The notes beneath the pieces are model-generated. The model was not told where the DNA came from, ran no database searches, and saw only the letters and a program-made list of their open reading frames with translations. The position numbers and the translations under genes are program-made. 64,000 bases of DNA from Bacteroidota bacterium (GTDB taxonomy: Bacteria; Bacteroidota; Bacteroidia; NS11-12g; UBA9320): NCBI GenBank assembly GCA_002746305.1, contig NVWV01000003.1, positions 77,999 to 141,998 of the forward strand, in the 5' to 3' direction. How positions within the stretch are numbered: position 1 is the first letter of the stretch; the number at the start of each line of letters is the position of its first letter. Positions 1 to 9,266 of the stretch are shown piece by piece.

Positions 1-2024
1 TTCTCAGTTTTTATCCTTTTGCTTAAAATTGCATATCCATCTTTGCAACCTATAATATATTTGTTTTCACTCACAGGAAGAATGGGTCCCATTAATGACA
101 AACTATTCAAACTGACAGCTATTTTTAAATTCTCATGAGTTAGACTATTTGTATTTAAAATCCCTATGCCATTACCGCCAATTGTCCAAAGCAAGCTGTC
201 TCCATAGGAATAAACTCCAGAGAAATAGCCGTCAAATTGATGGGAGATGGTATATCCAGACGAGTCATATTTCATATATCCCAATCCCTGAGATTGTCCT
301 GCCATCCATATTCTGCCTTTCCCATCCTCCTGAATTCCTGTTACGTCTTGGTAATATTTCTGTATTAAACTAGGGTCGAGGCCATAAATCCTATCCTTTT
401 TTATGTCATACATCATCCTACTTCCTTTAGCAATCCATAATTTATCCTTTGAATCTAAATATACTAAATTCATCCACCAATGATTTTCTGGTTGAATGGC
501 ATTCATTCTCTTTTTAAATCCTGTAATTTCTCCTGTTTTAAAATTTAATTTAAAAAGCCCTCCAGGCCTAGATGCGAGCCAATAATTTCCACCTTCACCT
601 TTTTGTATTGAGCTCAACCCAATATTTACTTGCAAAGAAGACAACGTTGATTTCTCTGTTACTGGATCAAAAATCACTATTTTAGTTCCACCCAAAATAA
701 GGAATTTGCCATTCTCCATTTTAATCATATCATTGGTAGGATAACCAGACCCATTTGTCAATGCAATGGGAGGAATTTTTATTATTTCATGCGTCTCAGC
801 TTGGAGATCAATTTTATAAATTCCATATCCATTATATCCTAATAAATAGTAATACCCATTGTGTTCAATTATCCTCTTTGAAAGCAAAGGTGGTTGAAAC
901 ACATTTCTTTCTTTCAACCTGGTGTACATAATAGATACATCTTCCTCTGGACTAAATTTTAGCAAAGTTTTAGCAAATACAAACCATTTTATTCCCCTTG
1001 AATCACAAAAAGTGACTCCATTTATAATTCCTTTTTCGATCTTGTTCTCATAAGTATGGGAAGCTTCTTGTTTGTTAAGGTTATATTTTATTAACCCTTT
1101 TGTTGTTGTTATCCAAAGTACTGAATCTTCTTGAAAAAAATCAGTTGTAGTCGAAAGAGACACCCATGGAGTCTTATGTGTTATTTTTATTAGGTCGCGT
1201 GATCTTTTATTGTAGACTAGAACTCCCTTTGCCCAAGTACCTATAAAAACCTTTGTCTCAGAAATAAATAACATTCTTACCGAAATGTCCGCTATTGATA
1301 TTATAGATTCTGAATGAATAATTTGATATTCCTCCGTTGATACATTAAAACGAATTAGTCCTCCCTTAGAACCCAACCATAGGATATTCTTATCTACAGG
1401 ATCTTGTTTAATCACATTGATTCTATTTAGCTTATATTCTCTTTCTTGATTTTTATATTCAAAATGAAATTCCTTTCTTTTGTTCTTTTCTAAATCGAAA
1501 CAAACAAACCCTTTTTCAGAATCGTATGAGATCCACAAAAAATTATTTTTTATTAAAGTAAAAGCTTGGATTCTTTTTTTTGGAAAATCAATTTCTGGGT
1601 ATTGATCCTTTATATTTTTAATATTAATATTTGAAATGGAGGTAGAATACATTTCGTTTCCTCCACTAAACCAAATTCTATCGTTTAAGCTATCTAACCA
1701 GATTGCATCCGTTGCTCCTATCTTAATTTCTTTGTTGTTATTATCAATATAATTGATAAAATTAGTGAATTCACTCCCATCAAATCTGGAAATTCCCTTT
1801 TGAGTGCAGAGCCATAAAAATCCAAATTTATCCTCAGTTATAGAACCTATATAGTCAGAAGGGAGACCATTTTCTACAGTATATATTTTTCTATTATCAG
1901 GAGAACAAGGTTCTATTTGACCATATGAAAAAATTGAAAAGAAAAGAAGGAAGAGGAGAAACCCCTTATCCAAAAGAAACCGCTTGAATCCAAAGCATCT
2001 AAAAAGGATAAGATGATCAATCAT
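1..2024 (-). CDS. Two-component-type propeller sensor (5' part, runs off the window)
   Basis: The minus strand is open from about 2024 to the window edge, at least 674 codons, so the C-terminus is missing. After a hydrophobic signal-like stretch (LLFLLFFSIFSYGQ) comes the classic propeller opening VENGLPSDYIGSITED, then DKFGFLWLCTQKGISRFDG. Repeated units of the type 'D..G.iWia....gl' follow (for example DSKDKLWIAKGSRM, EDGKGRIWMAGQSQGLG). This is the periplasmic ligand-sensing region of Reg_prop proteins, which normally fill two seven-bladed propellers and then continue into a histidine kinase, LytTR or other output domain. The output type cannot be seen. Start choice is open: ATG at 2024; an in-frame ATG at 2051 that lies inside an IS terminal repeat; or TTG at 1973, which would begin directly with the signal peptide. 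Confidence 0.8.
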   Translation of the reverse strand, partial: MIDHLILFRCFGFKRFLLDKGFLLFLLFFSIFSYGQIEPCSPDNRKIYTVENGLPSDYIGSITEDKFGFLWLCTQKGISRFDGSEFTNFINYIDNNNKEIKIGATDAIWLDSLNDRIWFSGGNEMYSTSISNINIKNIKDQYPEIDFPKKRIQAFTLIKNNFLWISYDSEKGFVCFDLEKNKRKEFHFEYKNQEREYKLNRINVIKQDPVDKNILWLGSKGGLIRFNVSTEEYQIIHSESIISIADISVRMLFISETKVFIGTWAKGVLVYNKRSRDLIKITHKTPWVSLSTTTDFFQEDSVLWITTTKGLIKYNLNKQEASHTYENKIEKGIINGVTFCDSRGIKWFVFAKTLLKFSPEEDVSIMYTRLKERNVFQPPLLSKRIIEHNGYYYLLGYNGYGIYKIDLQAETHEIIKIPPIALTNGSGYPTNDMIKMENGKFLILGGTKIVIFDPVTEKSTLSSLQVNIGLSSIQKGEGGNYWLASRPGGLFKLNFKTGEITGFKKRMNAIQPENHWWMNLVYLDSKDKLWIAKGSRMMYDIKKDRIYGLDPSLIQKYYQDVTGIQEDGKGRIWMAGQSQGLGYMKYDSSGYTISHQFDGYFSGVYSYGDSLLWTIGGNGIGILNTNSLTHENLKIAVSLNSLSLMGPILPVSENKYIIGCKDGYAILSKRIKTE

Positions 2025-2038
2025 GTATTTCTGTAAGT

Positions 2039-2226
2039 GGTTCTTTCGCATTAATCTCTCTGTTTTCAAAAGTAGCAGATTTATCATTTTACTTAGCAGC
2101 CAAAGACTTAAATGTAGCAAACCAACTTGATTTTGAATTTATTAGTTGATTCTTTCTGATACTATTTATGACTTTTATTCCTGATAAAGTTCTTTGAGTT
2201 GATTCGAATTCTTTGTTTACTAAAAC
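2039..2226. mobile_element. Decayed end of an IS6-type insertion sequence
   Basis: The segment begins with GGTTCTTTCGCATTAAT, a one-base variant of the terminal repeat of the IS at 20465-21243. It can be aligned with the first ~190 bp of that element (shared runs include AGTAGCAGATTTATCATTTT and CTTAAATGTAGCAAACCAAC). It is clearly diverged, so it is an older copy rather than a recent duplicate. Homology fades after about 2215-2240. A second terminus-like stretch (GATTAATGCAACAGAATCC) at 2423-2441 may be the other end of an internally deleted copy. Confidence 0.75.
2089..2215 (-). pseudogene. C-terminal fragment of an IS6-family transposase
   Basis: Read on the minus strand this encodes about 42 residues ending at a TAA at 2089. 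It contains ESTQRTLSGIKVINSIRKN and SSWFATFKSLAAK, matching the C-terminus of the transposase at 20519-21188 residue by residue with several substitutions. The catalytic region is absent. The fragment sits immediately upstream of the propeller sensor on the same strand and cannot be functional. Confidence 0.75.
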
Positions 2227-2422
2227 GGTCGTTATCAGTTATTTGCACTTTTGAGTTGTTGAAATTTACGTTTGTTAATCCAAACGCCATTTTGCCACCT
2301 ATTGCAGGCTGGGGTGAACTTTCGATGCATACAGAGTGCAGCAACCAAAGTCTATAGAGCAGAACTTGAGTTTATTCAGCATGTAGAACGATTAATTAAT
2401 TTTCCCGACGAAGGGGCTTGGG

Positions 2423-2441
2423 GATTAATGCAACAGAATCC
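2423..2441. repeat. Degenerate IS6-type terminal repeat
   Basis: GATTAATGCAACAGAATCC resembles the outward end ATTAATGCGACAGAACC of the IS6-type element and its short derivatives. It could close the decayed element that starts at 2039, giving a remnant of about 400 bp. The inner sequence next to it does not obviously match the IS. The remaining 2227-2476 interval shows no convincing gene; the short plus-strand frame at 2272-2508 has no recognisable content. Confidence 0.4.
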
Positions 2442-2476
2442 GAAAAGAGGCTTGGTAACAAAAAGACGAGAGAAGC

Positions 2477-3856
2477 CTACTTTATTAGTACTCTTATTAA
2501 ATATATAAAGTTTATTTGATAAAGTAAGGTAGCCGAAAAAAGAAGGAAAATAATACCTTTTTGGAATGGAATTCTCTTGATCGTAGAACCAAAAATAGTA
2601 ATAATAGAGAACAGGGCGGGAAACAGGAAAATAACTTTCATATAGCTAAAATCTCTGTATAAATAAGTATATAAAACTACGAACCCAGTAAAAGCAAAGA
2701 CGAAGAGAAGGTGGATCGTATTGGTGTCAAATGGGTGCTTAAAGAATACAAAAATGCTATATAAAATACCGTAAAGCAGGAGAACAAATAGAGGTAAGTG
2801 AATAATGTAGTTAATTCTAGTGATAAAATAATGGTCATTGTTTGGAGAGATCCATGAATCAGGGTATCGTTCAAATAGATAGTTGGAAAATTGACCAAAC
2901 ATCTGTCCCCAAAGTGATGTCCTATGAAGATCATATTCCAGATGATTAGTGTTATAAGGATTAGCCAATAAACTTCCTAGTCTAAGTTTAAAAAATGAAT
3001 TGAACACGGTTGTAACTCCTTTTCTACTAGCGTATATAGTGTCTTCTGTGAAAAAATTAGGAGGATTAGGCATGATTTGATTTGTGGTAAAAGCGTAACC
3101 ATGACGTTCCTGTTTTTCAAAAAAGTTACCGAAATAGCCAATACCTAAAAGGAGAACAATCAACCACATAGACTGTCTACCAAGTTTTAGTGCACTAAAT
3201 TTTTTGTCTCGAAGGAGTGACAATATGAAGACAACTGCAAGGATTATTACAAACACGAGACCATTTCCCTTAATAATACCTGAAAGTACCAGCATAATTA
3301 TAATTGCAAACTCATATTTTAGCTTAGGGTTTTGCCAATATTTACCTATAAGGTAGGATATGAGTAACCCAGCGAAAATCAAGATAGTATCATTGCTAGC
3401 TAGACTTCCAATGCTAATGAGTTCTGGATTCGTTCCCCAGAAAAGCATAGTGGATATACGAAGCCACTTGCTGAAGTGTAGAGATTCAATGAGTCTTAGC
3501 ACTAACCACAAAATCCCTGATACGAAGAAGAAATTTACGAATTGAATGACAGTAAATATTCCATCCCACGTAGTAGCCTGAAATGGTGCAGCTACTGCTT
3601 TTATGATCCAGTAGAACAGTGGAGGTTGAAAACATTCCTTGCAGTCCTCAGTGAGTGGGTATTCGCTTTTATCTTGCCAAAGAAGAACCGGAGTTATATG
3701 GTCGTCATTAAACCCTTCATTGGTAATTTGAAGTATAACCCTTGGTATCATGCATATAAAGAAGATGATCAAAAAACTGCTTGTTTTATAGTGTAACTTA
3801 TCAGCAATTGTTCGAAGGAGTTCTGTAAAGTCCAACATACATTTTTCGAGTATCAT
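2477..3856 (-). CDS. Membrane glycosyltransferase of the PMT/ArnT (GT39/GT83) type
   Basis: A 459-residue protein with about ten hydrophobic segments. After the first membrane helix comes a loop with paired acidic residues (GFNDDHITPVLLW) and then CFQPPLFYW. That acidic pair plus 'PPLfY' pattern is the signature of the first extracytoplasmic loop in lipid-linked-sugar-dependent glycosyltransferases (dolichyl-phosphate-mannose and ArnT type). A 'GSLASNDTILIFAG' segment matches the second conserved helix of the same families. The substrate is unknown; neighbours give no polysaccharide cluster. The first ATG is at 3856; a second at 3838 (MLDFTELL) is equally possible. The gene stands alone, pointing toward the IS remnant. 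Confidence 0.7.
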   Translation of the reverse strand: MILEKCMLDFTELLRTIADKLHYKTSSFLIIFFICMIPRVILQITNEGFNDDHITPVLLWQDKSEYPLTEDCKECFQPPLFYWIIKAVAAPFQATTWDGIFTVIQFVNFFFVSGILWLVLRLIESLHFSKWLRISTMLFWGTNPELISIGSLASNDTILIFAGLLISYLIGKYWQNPKLKYEFAIIIMLVLSGIIKGNGLVFVIILAVVFILSLLRDKKFSALKLGRQSMWLIVLLLGIGYFGNFFEKQERHGYAFTTNQIMPNPPNFFTEDTIYASRKGVTTVFNSFFKLRLGSLLANPYNTNHLEYDLHRTSLWGQMFGQFSNYLFERYPDSWISPNNDHYFITRINYIIHLPLFVLLLYGILYSIFVFFKHPFDTNTIHLLFVFAFTGFVVLYTYLYRDFSYMKVIFLFPALFSIITIFGSTIKRIPFQKGIIFLLFSATLLYQINFIYLIRVLIK

Positions 3857-4267
3857 TGAACTTTAACGTCAATAAAAATGAATTATTATTGTTTATTAGT
3901 CTTGTTGCCTAGAAGGGACAGTAATGGTGTATCTGTTGAGACACGGGGTTCTGTAACAAATTTAACTGCTTGATGTTGAAACTGAAAAGACATTTATTAT
4001 GCACAAAACCTACTTACAGCCAACCCTTAGGGTAGCCCTTCTTCTCCGCAAAAGCTTCGAGGAATACAATAGGGAAATCTCTCCTCATTGCATTTCAGCG
4101 AGTAAACCTCTTGTTACTTGCGACTTTAGTAAATGAAAATTAACTCTCCTAGATTTAAAAGCATAAACAAGAAGAGCCTCGGATATACACCCAAACTTTG
4201 CGAATATGGGTTGAGTAATAAATGTATAAATACATAATGGTTTATTTGATTTTAAAATAACAATCCG
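3857..4267. other. 411-bp intergenic region between divergent genes
   Basis: No plausible gene is seen on either strand. It must carry promoters for the glycosyltransferase (leftward) and the SBBP protein (rightward), but no clear TAnnTTTG box stands out. At 3947-3960 there is GGTTCTGTAACAAA, which resembles a generic IS6-family terminus (GGTTCTGTTGCAAA) but is isolated and may be chance. Confidence 0.4.
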
Positions 4268-6217
4268 ATGAAAAAAAACTACAGTATTCAATTAGAAAAA
4301 ATAGGATTACGTCCTTTAAATACAACAATAAAATCACTAACAATACTTATTGCTCTGCTTACTAGTCATGCACTATTAGCTCAAAACGTACAGTATGAGT
4401 GGACAAAAAAGTTTGGAGGTTCTGGTAATGAACAAGTAAACTCTATAGCTACAGATGCAACAGGAAACGTGTACACTACAGGTCGCTTTGGTGGCACGGC
4501 AGATTTTGACCCAGGTGCGGGCATCTATAATTTATCTGCAAGTGGATTGTCAGACATTTTCGTTTCAAAACTAGATGCAAGTGGCAACTTCGTTTGGGCA
4601 AAAAAGTTTGGAGCTACACTTCATAATTTAGGGAATGATATTGCCATTGATGCCAGTGGGAATGTTTATGTTACAGGTACTTTCAGAGGAACAGTAGATT
4701 TTGATCCTGGGACGGGTGTTAGTAATTTGACAGCTGATAATTCATACGATGCCTTTGTATTGAAATTAAATTCTTCTGGGGACTACGTATGGGCAAAAAG
4801 CTTTGGCAGTTCATATAGTGAGTCCGGAAATTCTATAGACCTAGATGCTGCTGGCAATGTATATACAACAGGCCTTTTTAGAGACACAGTAGATTTTGAT
4901 CCAGGAACTGGTATAAATAATTTAATTGCAGATGGAAGTCGCTATTATATCTTCATTTCCAAATTAGACACTGATGGTAATTTTGTGTGGGCCAGAAGCT
5001 TTGGAAACTCTCTGAGTAATCAAGAGGACCCAGTTATTAGCGTAGACGAGAATGGCAATGTATTTACCTCCGCTCCTTTCGGAGGAACCATAGATTTTGA
5101 CCCAGGAGTAGGTACTAGCGAGTTAACCTCTCTAAGCGAAGAAGAAGATATTTTCATTTCCAAACTCGACACGGATGGCAATTTTGTGTGGGCAAAAAAC
5201 ATAGGTCACGTCAATGGCGAAATAGGGGTGTATTCTATAGATCATGATGCTTCTGGAAATACGGTCGTTACCGGAGGGTTTGGAGGAACTATAGATTTTG
5301 ACCCCGGAGTAGGTATTGGTAATTTAACATCAGAGAGTAGTGATGGCTACGTATTAAAACTAGATGCTTCGGGCGATTATGTCTGGGCACGTCTATTTGG
5401 CGGGCCAAGTATACAAGATGGAAATTACATCCACGTGGATGCTGCAGACAACATCTATGTAGCTGGTCGTTTTTATGGCACAGTTACCTTAGACATTGAC
5501 GGCGTAGAGACTAACATAATATCAATTCAAAATGAAGACATTCTTTTCTTAAAGATGGATGCTAATGGCAACTATATTTGGGCAAAAGGACTAGGAGGAA
5601 CTAGTCGTAATTATGGCAAGGCAATAACTGTGGACGCATCTGGGAATGTGTACGCTGCAGGTGATTTCCAAGGGCTAGTAAATTTTAATCCCGGCACTGC
5701 AACCAATAGTTTATCCTCACAAGGGGGCAGAGATGTTTTTATTATGAAACTAAGCTGTGCAGTAGATATTTCTACATCGCTAGCGGGCTCTACCATTTCT
5801 GCAAACGCTACTGGAGCCACCTACCAATGGGTAGATTGTAACAATGGTAATTTGCCAATAGATGGAGAGACGAATAGCAGTTATTCTGCCACAATAAATG
5901 GAAATTATGCAGTGAAAGTAACATCTGGAGAATGTAGTAATATTTCTGATTGTGTATACATTGGAACTGCTGACATCAATGAGAAAGCTGTCACTTTATA
6001 TCAATTATTCCCGAACCCTACAACTTCTAAAGTTGTCATTACCAATTTTCAATCTACAATTAGCAGTATCAACATATTAGACGTTACAGGAAAAATTCTA
6101 GCGTCCTTTACCCCAACATCATCTGTAATAGATATGTCTATGTTGCCTACTGGAATCTACTTCATAGAACTCTTTGAAGGAGAGTCTAAGAGTACTCATA
6201 AAATAATAAAACAGTAA
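4268..6217 (+). CDS. Secreted SBBP-repeat beta-propeller protein with T9SS sorting domain
   Basis: 649 residues. A signal sequence ends near residue 39 (SHALLAQ). Seven repeats of about 68 residues follow, each with 'VWAKkFG....g..IavDasGNVY.tG.F.GTvDFDPG', the seven-bladed SBBP pattern (examples FVWAKKFGATLHNLGNDIAI, YVWAKSFGSSYSESGNSIDL). The DFDPG turn is kept in repeats 1-5, and repeat 7 has NFNPG. A Cys-containing Ig-like linker (about 500-570) precedes the C-terminal sorting domain, starting LYQLFPNPTTSKVVI and ending in HKIIKQ. Export is by Sec followed by the type IX system to the cell surface. The ligand is unknown. The ATG is preceded by a run of A/T with no strong Shine-Dalgarno, as is usual in this phylum. 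Confidence 0.88.
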   Translation: MKKNYSIQLEKIGLRPLNTTIKSLTILIALLTSHALLAQNVQYEWTKKFGGSGNEQVNSIATDATGNVYTTGRFGGTADFDPGAGIYNLSASGLSDIFVSKLDASGNFVWAKKFGATLHNLGNDIAIDASGNVYVTGTFRGTVDFDPGTGVSNLTADNSYDAFVLKLNSSGDYVWAKSFGSSYSESGNSIDLDAAGNVYTTGLFRDTVDFDPGTGINNLIADGSRYYIFISKLDTDGNFVWARSFGNSLSNQEDPVISVDENGNVFTSAPFGGTIDFDPGVGTSELTSLSEEEDIFISKLDTDGNFVWAKNIGHVNGEIGVYSIDHDASGNTVVTGGFGGTIDFDPGVGIGNLTSESSDGYVLKLDASGDYVWARLFGGPSIQDGNYIHVDAADNIYVAGRFYGTVTLDIDGVETNIISIQNEDILFLKMDANGNYIWAKGLGGTSRNYGKAITVDASGNVYAAGDFQGLVNFNPGTATNSLSSQGGRDVFIMKLSCAVDISTSLAGSTISANATGATYQWVDCNNGNLPIDGETNSSYSATINGNYAVKVTSGECSNISDCVYIGTADINEKAVTLYQLFPNPTTSKVVITNFQSTISSINILDVTGKILASFTPTSSVIDMSMLPTGIYFIELFEGESKSTHKIIKQ

Positions 6218-6239
6218 AGTTTCCCTTTTCATTTGTAAT

Positions 6240-6272
6240 AAAAGTCCCTTGTAATAGTTTATAAGGGACTTT
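6240..6272 (+). terminator. Rho-independent terminator
   Basis: AAAGTCCCTT and AAGGGACTTT form a 10-bp stem around an 11-12 nt loop, followed by ATTATTTT, 22 bp after the SBBP gene stop. The decayed left end of the short mobile element begins right behind it. Confidence 0.75.
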
Positions 6273-6274
6273 AT

Positions 6275-6426
6275 TATTTTATCGCAACTAATTATTTTTC
6301 GACCCTTTTTTGTCGAAGTATGGATATCTCAAAAAGTATAAAGTCCAAATTATTAGTAACTTAGGTTTTCCCGTTTCTCGGAAATAGTGCTAAAATTAAT
6401 CGATTTTGAATTAATGCGACAGAACC
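6275..6426. mobile_element. Short non-autonomous element with IS6-type ends, copy 1
   Basis: The right end is an intact ATTAATGCGACAGAACC (6410-6426). The left end is decayed (TATCGCAACTAATTATTTTT against TGTCGCATTAATTATTTTTT). The interior (TCGAAGTATGGATATCTCAA, then AAAGTCCAAATTATTAG) closely matches the reverse complement of the 18440-18590 copy and more loosely the 19526-19675 copy. It is about 150 bp and has no coding capacity, so it fits a MITE mobilised by the IS6-type transposase. It fills much of the 329-bp gap between two T9SS genes; the rest (6427-6546) only shows a tandem AATCAAACTAT. Confidence 0.75.
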
Positions 6427-6546
6427 GTTTAGACTCACATAGAAATTCAGGTTTTAAATTATTTTCAGTTCATTACCCAACCTTTTCACTTTTAGCTAAG
6501 TCTTTATTGTGAATCAAACTATAATCAAACTATAATATAACTAGCG

Positions 6547-8631
6547 ATGATGAAACTATCAAAAACCTTAATCCTTCTATTTATCTTTTGTCTGTGTGTA
6601 ATAAGTAAACATGCATCCGCCAAACACGTTTTAGGTGCTGACATACGGTATTCTCGTACTGCAGATAGTATGTATACGTTTACCTTGGAAGTCTATAGAG
6701 ATTGTAGTGGTGTTCCCTTTTTATTACCAAATGTATCGGTAGCCAATCCGATATCCGGATTTTCTAAGTATATTTCAACTACTAGTGCTGGAATAGAAAA
6801 TATTACTTCTGTATGTGATACTTTCACAACGAATCTATGTGATCCCACAAATACATTTGGTGGTGGAAGAGGTGTAGAAAAACATACTTTTACAGCTACA
6901 TTGGATTTAACAGACCCAACTAATAGTAATTTTCTTACTGGTTCGGACTTTTTCATAATTAGCTTCCGTCTATGTTGCAGAAACAGTGCTATTACTACTG
7001 GAGCTGCAAATAATAATTTTTACACGGAAGCTAAAATATATACCAATTTTCAGGGGGCTAACAGTTCTCCTCATTTCTATGAGATGCCATTTACACGGTT
7101 GAATGTAAACCAACCTTTTAGAAGAAATTTTGGTGGATATGATGCAGATGGGGATTCATTGGTTTTTGAAATGAAAAACCCAATGTCGGTCAGTTCTGTT
7201 TATATCTCATATAATACAGGTTTTTCAAAAGAGGATCCATTTACAACCTTTAAGCCAACTGGAGTATCGTCTCCAAATCCAAATTTAAACCCACCTGTAG
7301 GATTCCATTTAAATTCTACAAATGGTTTTATTACCATGACTCCTACAGCCAATAATGAAGTTAGTGTAATGAATTTGCTAATAAAAGAATACCGAAACGG
7401 AGTATTAATTTCTCAAACTCAACGAGACATGCAGTTTTGGGTAGAAACCATAGATAATAACCTGTCACATACTATTTCTGGAATAACTGAAGTTTGTGTA
7501 ATAGTAGGAGGAGATTCTGTTCAATTCGACTTATTAACTGATGATTCTGGAGATACGTTATTTGGAGGCACTCCAGACTCCATTCGTTTATCCTGGGATA
7601 ATCCATTCACAGGACCTTCTTTTACTGTTACTCCTGGTGTAATTAATGGAATGTTCGAAGAAGGTTATTTTAAATGGGTTCCCACTTATTTAGATGCTAG
7701 AAAAGAACCTTACATGCTTACTTTCAGTGCTATAGATAACAACTGTCCATATAACCATAGAATACAGAAAACGATTAGAATTACTGTACTTGACAAAGTA
7801 TATACCTCACCGATGGCTTCTTTTACCTGGGAACAAAAGGGAGATACCACCTTCTTAACTAATACATCAGAGCGGATGGATGACATTACCAGTATGGAAT
7901 GGGTTATCAATGGCACTGTAGCTAGCTCCGCATCCAACTTTGACACACTTTTAACTTTGGATACAATACATGAGGTTGACCTCAGAGTGAATTATAATAT
8001 TTCATCTAAATGTGGAAGCTTATTTATAGGTGGAGATACCGCTTCACAGCAAATATTACCTAAATCTTGTATAGCTGATTTTAAGATTGCAATAGACTCC
8101 GATACCACAAACTTCTTTAGAATATTTTTAATAAATACATCCATAGGAACAGGTTTAAGTAATATATGGTACTTCAGCGATGGAGATTCTGTAATAGGAA
8201 CGGGTTTCCATAATTTTACGAAATTTGGGAAGTACAATGTCTGTTTAGAAGTCAGTAATTCTAGCTGTACAGACATGTATTGCGACTCAGTAGGAATGGA
8301 CTCACTTGGAAATCTGTATAAGAAAGAAGGTTTTACTATCGTGCTTTTAGACGAAAAAGATCTGACCAGTATAGAAAAACAGCCCTTGAATAAAAATTCA
8401 GTGGCGTTTTATCCGAATCCATTTAGCACGCAGTTGACTGTTAAAATAGACAGAGGAAATACCATTCATAAGCTGTCATTAAGAAATATGCAAGGCAAAA
8501 TTATACTAGAAGAATACCCGAAATCAACAGAATTGATTCTTCAAACCTCCGACTTAAGACCTGGATTATATTTAGTCCGAGTAACCAACATAGATGGAAG
8601 AACATTAACCAAGAAAATAATTAAACAATAA
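6547..8631 (+). CDS. Secreted PKD-type protein with T9SS sorting domain
   Basis: 694 residues with a signal peptide (LILLFIFCLCVISKHASA). The mature start KHVLGADIRYS followed by YTFTLEVYRDCSG is the conserved N-terminal module of a large family of Bacteroidota surface proteins. These proteins typically carry PKD domains. Further in, GGYDADGDSLVFEM is typical of the following Ig-like module, and SNIWYFSDGDSV...FHNFTKFGKYNVCLEV near residues 545-580 is a PKD-like fold. The C-terminus (NSVAFYPNPFSTQLTVKI ... LTKKIIKQ) is a type A T9SS sorting signal. Cysteines (RDCSG, RLCCRN) suggest disulfides. Function beyond surface display or adhesion is unknown. Confidence 0.82.
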   Translation: MMKLSKTLILLFIFCLCVISKHASAKHVLGADIRYSRTADSMYTFTLEVYRDCSGVPFLLPNVSVANPISGFSKYISTTSAGIENITSVCDTFTTNLCDPTNTFGGGRGVEKHTFTATLDLTDPTNSNFLTGSDFFIISFRLCCRNSAITTGAANNNFYTEAKIYTNFQGANSSPHFYEMPFTRLNVNQPFRRNFGGYDADGDSLVFEMKNPMSVSSVYISYNTGFSKEDPFTTFKPTGVSSPNPNLNPPVGFHLNSTNGFITMTPTANNEVSVMNLLIKEYRNGVLISQTQRDMQFWVETIDNNLSHTISGITEVCVIVGGDSVQFDLLTDDSGDTLFGGTPDSIRLSWDNPFTGPSFTVTPGVINGMFEEGYFKWVPTYLDARKEPYMLTFSAIDNNCPYNHRIQKTIRITVLDKVYTSPMASFTWEQKGDTTFLTNTSERMDDITSMEWVINGTVASSASNFDTLLTLDTIHEVDLRVNYNISSKCGSLFIGGDTASQQILPKSCIADFKIAIDSDTTNFFRIFLINTSIGTGLSNIWYFSDGDSVIGTGFHNFTKFGKYNVCLEVSNSSCTDMYCDSVGMDSLGNLYKKEGFTIVLLDEKDLTSIEKQPLNKNSVAFYPNPFSTQLTVKIDRGNTIHKLSLRNMQGKIILEEYPKSTELILQTSDLRPGLYLVRVTNIDGRTLTKKIIKQ

Positions 8632-8651
8632 ATTAGAATGCTAAAGATAGG

Positions 8652-8689
8652 AAAACCGAACATCCGATCATGAGGTGTTTGGTTTTTAC
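8652..8689 (+). terminator. Rho-independent terminator
   Basis: AAAACCGAACATC pairs with GAGGTGTTTGGTTTTT (12-13 bp with two G-U pairs in RNA). It lies just behind the PKD protein and ends 11 bp before the preferred ATG of the sigma factor gene. Its position argues against the upstream ATG at 8670, which lies inside the hairpin. Confidence 0.6.
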
Positions 8690-8699
8690 TGTTCCACTC

Positions 8700-9266
8700 A
8701 TGTCCATAAATCAAACCATAGAATCTTGTATCAAAGGAGATAGGAAAGCACAGTACCTGCTTTATAAATCCCTTTATACCAGACACATGGGAATGTGTCT
8801 TAGGTATAGAAAAGACAAAGACAGTGCTACGGTATCATTCAATAATGGATTTGTCAAAGTATTAGATGGTTTACCTAAGTTGAAAGATCTCGCTGTGTTT
8901 GAGGGATGGGTAAAACGGATTTTAATTAATCAAATGATTACAGAAATTACTAGAGATAGAAAGTACAATGAGCGATATAAAGAATACGATGATATTGAAA
9001 TGAATACAAAAACAATCGTTTTGAATACTGGAAGCGAAAATTTAAATGCAGACTACCTTCAAGATATGATATACAAACTTCCCACTATGACACGGACTGT
9101 GTTCAATCTGTTTGCCATAGAGGGGTACGGCCACAAAGAAATAGGCAAAATGTTGGGCATATCAGAAGGTACTTCAAAATGGCATGTGGCGGAGGCTAGA
9201 AAAAGGCTTCAAGCTCTGTTGAAACCTGTTCCACAAACAAATGAACCCTTAAAAGCAGTACAATGA
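8700..9266 (+). CDS. Sigma-70 family (ECF-type) RNA polymerase sigma factor
   Basis: 188 residues from the ATG at 8700 (MSINQTIESCIKGD). Region 2 is visible as QYLLYKSLYTRHMGMCLRYR with NNGFVKVLDGLPKL and WVKRILINQMI. Region 4 is the helix-turn-helix MTRTVFNLFAIEGYGHKEIG followed by KMLGISEGTSKWHVAEARKRLQALL. The upstream in-frame ATG (8670) is inside a terminator and adds an unconserved tail, so it was not used. The stop overlaps the next gene's start by 4 bp (ATGA). It is co-translated with a protein that has a soluble N-tail, one membrane helix and a barrel, the usual sigma/regulator pairing in Bacteroidota. Targets are unknown. Confidence 0.85.
   Translation: MSINQTIESCIKGDRKAQYLLYKSLYTRHMGMCLRYRKDKDSATVSFNNGFVKVLDGLPKLKDLAVFEGWVKRILINQMITEITRDRKYNERYKEYDDIEMNTKTIVLNTGSENLNADYLQDMIYKLPTMTRTVFNLFAIEGYGHKEIGKMLGISEGTSKWHVAEARKRLQALLKPVPQTNEPLKAVQ

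Noticed and set aside
2272..2508. 78-codon plus-strand frame after the IS remnant
   Set aside because: No recognisable protein features and it overlaps the 3' end of the glycosyltransferase gene; likely noise in decayed sequence.
3947..3960. Another IS6 terminus (GGTTCTGTAACAAA)
   Set aside because: Isolated, no partner end and no adjoining element sequence; kept only as a note in the intergenic entry.
8670..8699. Upstream start of the sigma factor gene
   Set aside because: The ATG lies inside a terminator hairpin and the added residues are not part of the sigma fold.
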